NCBI GenBank assembly: GCA_030620735.1
Contig: JAUXDV010000133.1
Coordinates: forward strand, 1-5,828
Origin: Gammaproteobacteria bacterium
GTDB taxonomy: Bacteria > Pseudomonadota > Gammaproteobacteria > Chromatiales > Chromatiaceae
Reading direction: 5' to 3'
Length of the DNA: 5,828 nucleotides
Below the pieces are notes generated by a model, which made no database searches, had not been told where the DNA came from, and saw only the letters and a program-made list of their open reading frames with translations. Positions 1-4,969 of this stretch are shown piece by piece. Each line of letters opens with the position of its first letter. Position 1 is the stretch's first letter. The position numbers and the translations under genes are program-made.

Positions 1-2
1 GA

Positions 3-107
3 GCGCTGACATTGAGGGATCCGGACCACCTTGCGGGAATGGCATGGAGACGGTTAAACGAGCAGTGGCATATGAGTAGTCCGTGTTGTACGGCTACGAG
101 ACACTAA
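3..107 (+). CDS. Possible C-terminal tail of an upstream gene (partial)
   Basis: A frame is open from the left edge to a TAA at 105-107, coding about 34 residues that include a plausible protein-like stretch, LRDPDHLAGMAWRRLNEQW. If real, it is the end of a gene lying mostly outside the window and stops 23 bases before the aldolase start. I do not recognise the family. A second frame, starting at base 2, is also open, to a TAG at 77-79, so the reading is ambiguous and the stretch could be non-coding. No strong promoter is visible in 1-130. A TTGTAC box at 86-91 with TAATTG 17 bases later is too weak to call. Confidence 0.25.
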   Translation, partial: ALTLRDPDHLAGMAWRRLNEQWHMSSPCCTATRH

Positions 108-117
108 CTAATTGAAC

Positions 118-121
118 GAGG
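118..121 (+). promoter_or_regulatory. Ribosome binding site of the aldolase gene
   Basis: GAGG lies 9 bases upstream of the ATG at 131. This is a reasonable Shine-Dalgarno match and spacing, and it supports that start codon, which also gives the normal N-terminus of the family. Confidence 0.55.
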
Positions 122-130
122 TATTTAGCC

Positions 131-1138
131 ATGAGTATTACAACAGAGCTACAACAAACTATTAATGATATGGTTGATGGCGCACGCGGCATCCTGGCAA
201 TCGATGAAAGCTCTCCAACCATCGCAAAACGTTTTGCAGCCATAAACGTAGAGTCCACGCAGGAAAACCGTTGTCATTATAGAAGTCTGTTATTGAGTAC
301 CCCTGATCTTGGTAGATACATATCAGGTGTTATTCTGTTTGAAGAAACACTGGGCCAAAAATCCAGTGACGGTACGCCACTTGCTGAATTAGCCTGGCAA
401 CAGGGTATTGTTCCGGGTATCAAAGTTGATAAAGGAAAGGGACCATTGCCCGGTGCGCCTGGTGATTCAATTACCTATGGTCTGGATGGTCTGGCAGAAA
501 GACTTGAAGGATATAAGGCGCAAGGAGCACGCTTTGCCAAGTGGCGGGAGGTCTATGCCATCACCGATGCAAATCCTTCCCATTTGGGGCTGCATGCCAA
601 TGCAGAAATGCTTGCGCGTTATGCTGCGGTCTGTCAGGGAACAGGCATAGTTCCTATTGTCGAGCCCGAAGTGTTAATGGATGGAAGTCACGATATAGAT
701 CGTTGTGCGGAAGTCACCGAAAATGTGTTGCATTCAGTTTTCCATGCCCTGCACAAGCACCATGTCAGTCTGGAACTCATGATACTCAAGCCAAATATGA
801 TAGTGCCTGGTATAGATTTACGCACCGCGGACCCGGAAGAAGTTGCCGGTGAAACACTCAAAGTTCTTCGCCGAACCGTACCTGCAGCTGTTCCCAGTAT
901 TAATTTTCTCTCTGGCGGGCAGGATCCGGAAGAAGCGACTCAAAATCTCAACGCCATCAACCAGCCGGGAGATGACGCCCCATGGCAACTCAGTATCTCC
1001 TATGGACGCGCATTACAACATCCCGCCTTGTTTGCCTGGCAGGGTAAAGCAGAAAATGATGCGGCAACTCAACAAGCCCTGTTGAATCGAGCAAGATTGA
1101 ATAGCCTGGCAAGGCAGGGGAGGTATGAGAGTGAATAG
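131..1138 (+). CDS. Class I fructose-bisphosphate aldolase
   Basis: This cytosolic enzyme of glycolysis and gluconeogenesis reversibly splits fructose 1,6-bisphosphate into dihydroxyacetone phosphate and glyceraldehyde 3-phosphate through a Schiff base. The 335 residues are collinear with the animal and plant type class I aldolases. LAIDES (22-27) carries the active-site Asp25. FAKWR (135-139) carries Lys137. IVEPE (176-180) carries the catalytic glutamate pair. ILKPNM (218-223) carries the Schiff-base Lys220. SGGQ (261-264) and SYGRALQ (290-296) form the phosphate-binding part. All key residues are present. It is shorter than the roughly 363-residue animal enzymes and ends in RYESE, without their terminal catalytic tyrosine tail. 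No metal-dependent class II features are seen. Its stop codon overlaps the next gene by one base (TAGTG). Codon use is visibly more AT-rich than in the DUF2459 gene that follows. I leave the symbol blank because naming varies for this type. Confidence 0.95.
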   Translation: MSITTELQQTINDMVDGARGILAIDESSPTIAKRFAAINVESTQENRCHYRSLLLSTPDLGRYISGVILFEETLGQKSSDGTPLAELAWQQGIVPGIKVDKGKGPLPGAPGDSITYGLDGLAERLEGYKAQGARFAKWREVYAITDANPSHLGLHANAEMLARYAAVCQGTGIVPIVEPEVLMDGSHDIDRCAEVTENVLHSVFHALHKHHVSLELMILKPNMIVPGIDLRTADPEEVAGETLKVLRRTVPAAVPSINFLSGGQDPEEATQNLNAINQPGDDAPWQLSISYGRALQHPALFAWQGKAENDAATQQALLNRARLNSLARQGRYESE

Positions 1139-1800
1139 TGATTCGAATCTGGCTATTGCTGCTCGCGGTCAGTAGCAGCGCCTGCGCAGTGTCGGTCAGG
1201 GAGACACCTGCTCCGGTTGAAAGCGAGCCGCGTAAAACGATCTATCTGGTGAGCCACGGCTGGCACGCCGGGATCGTCTTGCGGCGCGCAGATATCCCCG
1301 GCAATGCCTGGCCGGCTCTTGGGGGCTTTGCCGACGCACAATATCTGGAGGTGGGCTGGGGCGATATGGATTACTATCGGACACCGGATCCCCACGGGGG
1401 ACTCATCGTCAAGGCGGCCCTGTTGCCTACCGCCAGTGTGCTTCACATTGTCGGCTTCAACACTCCCGTACCGGCCTATTTTCCCTACAGCGAGATCATC
1501 AGGATCGAGTTGTCATCTGCCGGTTTTGAACATCTTGCCACCACTCTTGCTGCAAGTTTTTCCCTGGATGAGAGTGGAAATGCAAGATCACTGGGGCCAG
1601 GCATCTACGGAAACAGCCGCTTCTATCTCTCCGGGGAGAGCTACCATCTGCTCAACACCTGCAATGTCTGGACAGCGCGGATGTTGCGCGCAGCCGGTCT
1701 TGCCATCACCCCGGCTACAGCCATCAGGGTTGAAAGCCTCATGTCCCAGGCGCGCAAGTTTGGCATGGTGGTGCAATCCGGGACGGAATCTACGCAGTGA
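1138..1800 (+). CDS. DUF2459 (TIGR02117-type) exported protein of unknown function
   Basis: The 220-residue product matches the DUF2459/TIGR02117 family, first noted near urease genes in some bacteria. The family function is not established to my knowledge. Diagnostic blocks are IYLVSHGWHAGIVL (35-48), EVGWGD (71-76) and SRFYLSGESYHLLNTCNVWTA (160-180). His40, His43 and Cys175 are the most striking polar residues. The N-terminus MIRIWLLLLAVSSSAC is a short signal sequence. Cys16 could be lipidated, but the lipobox (SSAC) is poor, so cleavage by signal peptidase I is also possible. The start is GTG at 1138, because TGA at 1132-1134 closes the frame just upstream. The purine-rich GGGGAGG at 1117-1123 sits 14 bases away, which is long, so coupling with aldolase termination at TAGTG probably helps initiation. 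The gene ends in a GTGA overlap with the next one. Confidence 0.85.
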   Translation: MIRIWLLLLAVSSSACAVSVRETPAPVESEPRKTIYLVSHGWHAGIVLRRADIPGNAWPALGGFADAQYLEVGWGDMDYYRTPDPHGGLIVKAALLPTASVLHIVGFNTPVPAYFPYSEIIRIELSSAGFEHLATTLAASFSLDESGNARSLGPGIYGNSRFYLSGESYHLLNTCNVWTARMLRAAGLAITPATAIRVESLMSQARKFGMVVQSGTESTQ

Positions 1801-2660
1801 AACGACAGGATGTTCATCATCCACCGAACATTAATATGAAAAACCGAATCATAAAAAATATTCTGATCCTGCTGCTTGGAATGGCCTTGCTGAATAGCTG
1901 TATGTATCTGCGACAGTCATCGATGGTTTTTTTCCCGTACACAGCGCTTGGTCAGACACCTGCAGAGTGGGGACTTGCCTATGAGGATGTCTTTCTGCAT
2001 ACAGAGGATGATGTGCGCTTGCATGGCTGGTATATCCCTCACCATGGATCTAAACAAGTGCTGCTCTTTTTTCACGGTAATGCAGGGAATATCTCCCATC
2101 GCGGCGCCTCCGTGGAGATTTTTCACCGGCTTGGCCTGAATCTCTTTATATTTGACTACCGGGGTTACGGCAACAGCCAGGGCAAGCCTGATGAGGAGGG
2201 ACTTTATAATGACGCCAGGGCAGCCTGGCGATATCTGACCAATGAGCGAGGGTTCGAACGGGAAGATATCATCCTCTTCGGCCGCTCGCTCGGCGGTGCC
2301 GTTGCGGCAGAACTGGCTGCGGAGGTTGAGCCAGGCGGGTTGATTCTTGAGTCTACATTCAGCTCCGCCAAAGATATCGCCAATGTGCTTTTCCCCGTTC
2401 TTTCCCGATTGATTATCCTGCGTTACGACTTTAATACTGCGGCACATGTCATGCGGATAACGTCTCCGCTGCTGATGTTGCACAGCCCCGACGATGAGAT
2501 CATTCCATACCATCTTGGCGAGAAGGTCTTTCAGGCGGCCAATAAACCAAAATCCTTCTTCAGGATGCGGGGCGATCACAATAGCGGGTTTCTTATGAGT
2601 CAGCCTGACTACCAGCAGGCGCTTGGCGCGTTTGTCTCATTGGTGAAACTCCTTAGGTAG
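1797..2660 (+). CDS. Alpha/beta-hydrolase, predicted lipoprotein (ABHD13/Bem46-like)
   Basis: This is a serine hydrolase of the alpha/beta fold, resembling the Bem46/ABHD13/YfhR group. The substrate is unknown, probably an ester or amide in the cell envelope. Numbered from GTG 1797 (287 residues), FFHGNAGN (91-98) is the oxyanion-hole strand, FDYRGYGNS (119-127) is a family block, and GRSLGG (162-167) is the nucleophile elbow with Ser164. HSPDDEIIP (229-237) gives Asp233 and GDHNSG (259-264) gives His261, so the triad is complete. Two starts are possible. GTG 1797 overlaps the previous stop as GTGA. ATG 1836 gives a cleaner signal sequence: MKNRIIKN, a hydrophobic run, then LNSC, with the lipidated cysteine at residue 22 of the shorter form. 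Neither has a good ribosome binding site. I list the longer form because of the coupling, but the ATG is as likely to be the true start. It is the last gene of the overlapping cluster. Confidence 0.88.
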   Translation: MKRQDVHHPPNINMKNRIIKNILILLLGMALLNSCMYLRQSSMVFFPYTALGQTPAEWGLAYEDVFLHTEDDVRLHGWYIPHHGSKQVLLFFHGNAGNISHRGASVEIFHRLGLNLFIFDYRGYGNSQGKPDEEGLYNDARAAWRYLTNERGFEREDIILFGRSLGGAVAAELAAEVEPGGLILESTFSSAKDIANVLFPVLSRLIILRYDFNTAAHVMRITSPLLMLHSPDDEIIPYHLGEKVFQAANKPKSFFRMRGDHNSGFLMSQPDYQQALGAFVSLVKLLR

Positions 2661-2728
2661 CGTCAATTGCTGCATTTAAAACAAACTAATCACGATCCAG
2701 TTCCAGCCATGCCAAATCGTGTTTACTG

Positions 2729-3247
2729 ATGATCTCTATTCAATTTGATTTGCGTGTCGAGGTCTTTGGACAATCAATCGTCGATACTGCCCTGATGCTT
2801 GCAGAAGAGAATGGGTGGGAATCTGTCAGGCTGCATCAGATCGCTGAAGCATTGCATATACCACTGGAATATCAACCATCACTTCACGAGTCAATGCTTC
2901 GGGAAATGCAGGGCATCGCTTCCAAAAGAGAAATGGAGTTGAACAGTTGTGCAGAAGAACTCAATCTATCTCATCTTGGTATCAAACCCGGCAAGTGCAT
3001 TGACGACAAATACATTCGAGAGGTGTTCGATATCGATGTGACCCACAAGAAAGATAAAGGCCAACGAGAAGCGTGCGGCTGTGTGGAAAGCCGTGACATA
3101 GGTGTCTACGATACCTGCATTCTGGGATGCCAATATTGCTACGCCACATCGAGTTTTGATAAAGCCTTGATCAATTATCAGGAGCAGGATAAAGAGGCGC
3201 CATCTCTCATCAATGGTATTGAATACCCCGTGCAGCCTAACGCATAA
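2729..3247 (+). CDS. TetR-like N-terminus fused to a DUF1848 C-terminal fragment
   Basis: Two unrelated parts share one frame of 172 residues. Residues ~15-46 (QSIVDTALMLAEENGWESVR, then LHQIAEALHIPL) have the pattern of the first helices of a TetR-type DNA-binding domain, but the recognition-helix end and the whole ligand domain are missing. From about residue 56 (MLREMQGIASKREMELNSCAEE) to the end it follows the C-terminal part of DUF1848 proteins: GKCID (88-92), QREACGC (112-118), SRDIGVYDTC (121-130) and GCQYCYA (133-139). Cys130, Cys134 and Cys137 make a CX3CX2C set that could bind an Fe-S cluster. Normal DUF1848 proteins are considerably longer, so their N-terminal half is absent. No ribosome binding site precedes ATG 2729. 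A tiny frame at 2709-2729 ends in TGATG overlapping it. An in-frame TAA at 2687-2689 prevents extension. It is probably a deletion fusion of two genes, possibly not functional; a sequencing or assembly join is the alternative. Confidence 0.7.
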   Translation: MISIQFDLRVEVFGQSIVDTALMLAEENGWESVRLHQIAEALHIPLEYQPSLHESMLREMQGIASKREMELNSCAEELNLSHLGIKPGKCIDDKYIREVFDIDVTHKKDKGQREACGCVESRDIGVYDTCILGCQYCYATSSFDKALINYQEQDKEAPSLINGIEYPVQPNA

Positions 3248-3444
3248 ATGCCATCCAGCGTTAACTTACAGGGTTGCAAATTCGTTTCGTACTATCTCAT
3301 GCATAACCCATGTGCGGTCGATACTGGTGGTTTATTGTCGATGCAGTAATTCTTGCAAATCGAGATTCTGGTAGTTCAGGTCTGTACCACCAATGAGCGT
3401 GCTGCTAACAACAACCCAGGCGTAGTGGCTGGAAATCCCTCTTT
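3248..3444. other. Convergent intergenic spacer without recognised content
   Basis: This 197-base stretch separates the plus-strand cluster from the minus-strand capA-like gene. I find no protein with family resemblance, no tRNA and no convincing terminator for either side. There is a weak inverted pair, TAACGC (3238-3243) with GCGTTA (3259-3264), just around the stop of the chimera, but it has no T tract. An ATG directly follows the TAA at 3245-3247 in the same frame and leads to a 33-codon frame without recognisable similarity. Confidence 0.5.
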
Positions 3445-4668
3445 TTACTGCCAATAAAGCTCGAAGCGCCCCCCGGCATTTCTCCTGAGGCTTGCGCCCA
3501 GGCGACGACACTCCCTGTCCATGGTTTGCGCCAGCCATTGTGTGTCCGGCTTCGAAGCTCTATGCAGACGGAACCTCCGGATCTGCAGTGGCGTCATCTG
3601 CAGGCGCAGCAACCTGCCGCTGCGTGGGTCAAGGGTGAGAAAATACATCAGCGCCAGGTCACCCCTGTACTCCGAATGGCTCCTGATACCTTCATAGTCG
3701 TTGAGGAAGTCGCCGCAGCCGTAAAGTATGGGACGGTCGTTGTAGATCTCGATCCCCCTGGGGTGATGCGAGGAGTGGCCATGCACAACATCCACAGCAG
3801 CACGGTCGATGAGGCCGTAGGCAAAGCGTTGTTGTTCGCGGGGGATACGGTAGCCCCAGTTGCCGCCCCAATGGATCGATATCACCATCAGATCGCCCGC
3901 CTGCTTCAGCGCGGCGACCTGGCTGGCGATCTTCTCGATGGCCGCATCATTCAGACTCTCGATGAGGAAGATTCCTGCCCGCTCTGGATCGGCCTGCCAC
4001 TCCGGGGGCACGCCGCTGGAGGTGTGGGCAAAGGCCAGCACAATGACGCGCCTGCCGCCAGGCAGTTCGAACACAGCCGGATCCTCGGCCTCTCTGCTGT
4101 TTCTTCCTGCACCGACACTCTTCATGCCCGCTGCCGCTACTGTATCGAGCGTCTCCTCGAGTCCTTTGTAACCCCAGTCCAGGACATGGTTGTTGGCCAG
4201 GATGCACGCGTCGATACCAGTCGACTCGATGCAGGGGAAGTTGTCCGGGTGCATGCGGTAGTTGATCCCCTTGCGTGGCCAGTAGGCATCGCTGCGTGTG
4301 ACAGCGGTTTCCAGATTGATGAGGCGCAGATCCGGCGCCACCTGCTCGAGCTCCTCCAGCGCATCACCCCAGATATAATCGAAGGCGACAGGCGCAGGAA
4401 TAGGGCCGTTGGCCTCCTCTGCTATCTTCACATAGTCCCGGGCCGAGGTCATATAGGGTTCGTAGATCTCGGGGGAAGAGGGGTAGGGTAGTATCTGGTC
4501 GACGCCGCGGCCGGTCATGACATCGCCGCAGAGAAACAGTGTGACGGGCTTACTGTTGGCCCCTCTCTTCTTATGGCGCATTTGCTCTCTCTTCTCTCTA
4601 CCCAGGGCTCCGCTGCAGAGGCCAAGCAGTCCAAGCCCCAGGTAGGAAAGTAAGCGGCGGCGTTGCAT
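3445..4668 (-). CDS. CapA family protein (metallophosphatase-like, PGA_cap domain)
   Basis: The 407-residue product belongs to the CapA/PgsA group, related to calcineurin-like metallophosphoesterases and named from poly-gamma-glutamate capsule export. Most members outside capsule loci have no known substrate. Domain blocks in order are LFLCGDVMTGRG (44-55), INLETAVTRSD (117-127), ILANNHVLDWG (156-166), ISIHWGGNWGYR (263-274), VHGHSSHHPRGIEIY (295-309) and ILYGCGDFLND (314-324). Together they supply the Asp, Asn, Glu and His ligands of a two-metal site. GCGDF replaces the more usual GNF ending. The N-terminus MQRRRLLSYLGLGLLGLCSG has three arginines before a hydrophobic run, resembling a twin-arginine signal, so the protein probably acts outside the cytoplasm. 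The start is ATG 4668, preceded by a purine-rich GAGAAG about 6 bases away. No capB, capC or other capsule genes are nearby. It is transcribed in the same direction as the S9 peptidase, 298 bases downstream of it and beyond a terminator. Confidence 0.9.
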   Translation of the reverse strand: MQRRRLLSYLGLGLLGLCSGALGREKREQMRHKKRGANSKPVTLFLCGDVMTGRGVDQILPYPSSPEIYEPYMTSARDYVKIAEEANGPIPAPVAFDYIWGDALEELEQVAPDLRLINLETAVTRSDAYWPRKGINYRMHPDNFPCIESTGIDACILANNHVLDWGYKGLEETLDTVAAAGMKSVGAGRNSREAEDPAVFELPGGRRVIVLAFAHTSSGVPPEWQADPERAGIFLIESLNDAAIEKIASQVAALKQAGDLMVISIHWGGNWGYRIPREQQRFAYGLIDRAAVDVVHGHSSHHPRGIEIYNDRPILYGCGDFLNDYEGIRSHSEYRGDLALMYFLTLDPRSGRLLRLQMTPLQIRRFRLHRASKPDTQWLAQTMDRECRRLGASLRRNAGGRFELYWQ

Positions 4669-4670
4669 GA

Positions 4671-4736
4671 TTACTTCTCTTCTTCCCTGATGACACTGAT
4701 GGTTGGTTTCATGCCCGGATCACCTGACGATTTCAC
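4671..4736 (-). CDS. Possible leader peptide upstream of the capA-like gene
   Basis: A small open frame reads VKSSGDPG followed by MKPTISVIREEEK and stops with TAA two bases before the capA ATG (TAATCATG). It may start at GTG 4736 (21 residues) or ATG 4712 (13 residues). Its end overlaps the purine-rich ribosome binding region of capA, so its translation could influence capA initiation. The upstream frame stays open to a TGA in the TTGACA box near 4791. No family similarity is recognised, and the frame may be chance or the fossil end of a lost gene. Confidence 0.25.
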   Translation of the reverse strand: MKSSGDPGMKPTISVIREEEK

Positions 4737-4765
4737 GATCTCTACTATCAGAATAATAGACCTTG

Positions 4766-4811
4766 TGGTAAATCTCTCATTGAAAAAATGTCAATGGGTA
4801 GAGAATTACCA
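4766..4811. repeat. Long imperfect palindrome (inverted repeat, 7-base loop)
   Basis: The left arm 4766-4783 (TGGTAAATCTCTCATTGA) pairs with the right arm 4791-4811 around the loop AAAAATG. Pairing is 17 of 18 with one mismatch and a 3-base bulge (GGT at 4797-4799). On the minus strand the TTGACA box lies at the loop-stem border. No T tract follows on either strand, so a simple terminator is unlikely. An operator, an mRNA leader hairpin or a small dispersed repeat are the alternatives. Confidence 0.6.
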
Positions 4812-4839
4812 TGCTTATCCATGTTCTGAATGAATCGAA

Positions 4840-4862
4840 GGGATGGGGGTTTGGGGGAAGGG
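4840..4862 (+). other. G-quadruplex-type motif
   Basis: Four G runs of 3, 5, 5 and 3 bases are separated by AT, TTT and AA (4840-4862). This fits the canonical short-loop quadruplex pattern on the plus strand, the non-template-like complement for the minus-strand genes. Its last two runs, GGGGGAAGGG (4853-4862), are also the exact inverse of CCCTTCCCCC at 4899-4908, so a duplex hairpin competes with the quadruplex. Confidence 0.55.
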
Positions 4863-4908
4863 TTAACAAGAAATGGATCATAAGCCATTGATATACGCCC
4901 CTTCCCCC
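4853..4908. repeat. Inverted repeat of a G/C-rich decamer with a nested hairpin
   Basis: GGGGGAAGGG at 4853-4862 and CCCTTCCCCC at 4899-4908 are perfect inverse complements 36 bases apart. Inside lies a second pair, AATGG (4872-4876) and CCATT (4885-4889). The structure sits directly beyond the peptidase terminator on the minus strand and could be a second stop, an mRNA end protector, or a target for a binding protein. Confidence 0.5.
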
Positions 4909-4910
4909 AT

Positions 4911-4969
4911 AAAAAACTTGTAAGGGAGTTCTGATTGAAGAGCGCAGCGATTCGATCAGAGCTCCCTTA
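4911..4969 (-). terminator. Intrinsic terminator of the S9 peptidase gene
   Basis: Arms 4951-4969 and 4921-4939 form a 19-base-pair stem (17 Watson-Crick pairs) around the 11-base loop 4940-4950. On the minus strand the stem is followed by CAAG and then six T residues (4916-4911). The peptidase stop codon TAA (4969-4967) is the first part of the stem. The two non-pairing positions (4929/4961, 4936/4954) are A-C in the minus transcript and G-U in a plus transcript. The T tract exists only on the minus side, which sets the direction. Confidence 0.75.

Larger units (their letters stand above)
4670..4966. other. Structured intergenic region between S9 peptidase and capA-like genes
   Basis: These 297 bases between two minus-strand genes should hold the capA promoter, because a terminator closes the peptidase gene. 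They contain an imperfect palindrome, a G-run cluster with a matching C-rich tract, the terminator and a small open frame, each listed separately. A TTGACA box on the minus strand at 4789-4794 is the best -35 candidate, but no good -10 lies 16-18 bases after it. TATTAT at 4753-4758 is about 30 bases away, so no promoter is called. Confidence 0.6.

Noticed and set aside
1917..2579. A 220-residue minus-strand open frame
   Set aside because: It lies opposite the alpha/beta-hydrolase gene, which carries a complete catalytic triad. The antisense translation resembles nothing and is a shadow.
3235..3264. Integron attC-like signal, GCCTAAC at 3235-3241 with GCGTTAAC downstream
   Set aside because: GCCTAAC fits the attC end consensus, but the partner GTTAACT does not fit GTTRRRY, the spacing is far too short for an attC site, and no second site or integrase is seen.
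3248..3349. A 33-codon frame beginning at the ATG right after the chimera stop
   Set aside because: It has no ribosome binding site and no recognisable similarity; short frames of this length are expected by chance.
3332..3538. A 68-residue minus-strand open frame reaching into the convergent spacer
   Set aside because: Its first part overlaps the capA 3' end in another frame and no family is recognised. I could not identify it as a transposase remnant or other gene.
3526..4491. A 321-residue plus-strand open frame
   Set aside because: It is antisense to the capA-like gene, whose minus-strand frame shows clear family motifs throughout. The plus-strand translation has no recognisable domain.
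4753..4794. Sigma-70 promoter for capA using TTGACA and TATTAT on the minus strand
   Set aside because: The two hexamers are about 30 bases apart, well beyond the usual 16-18, and no better -10 lies at the correct distance.
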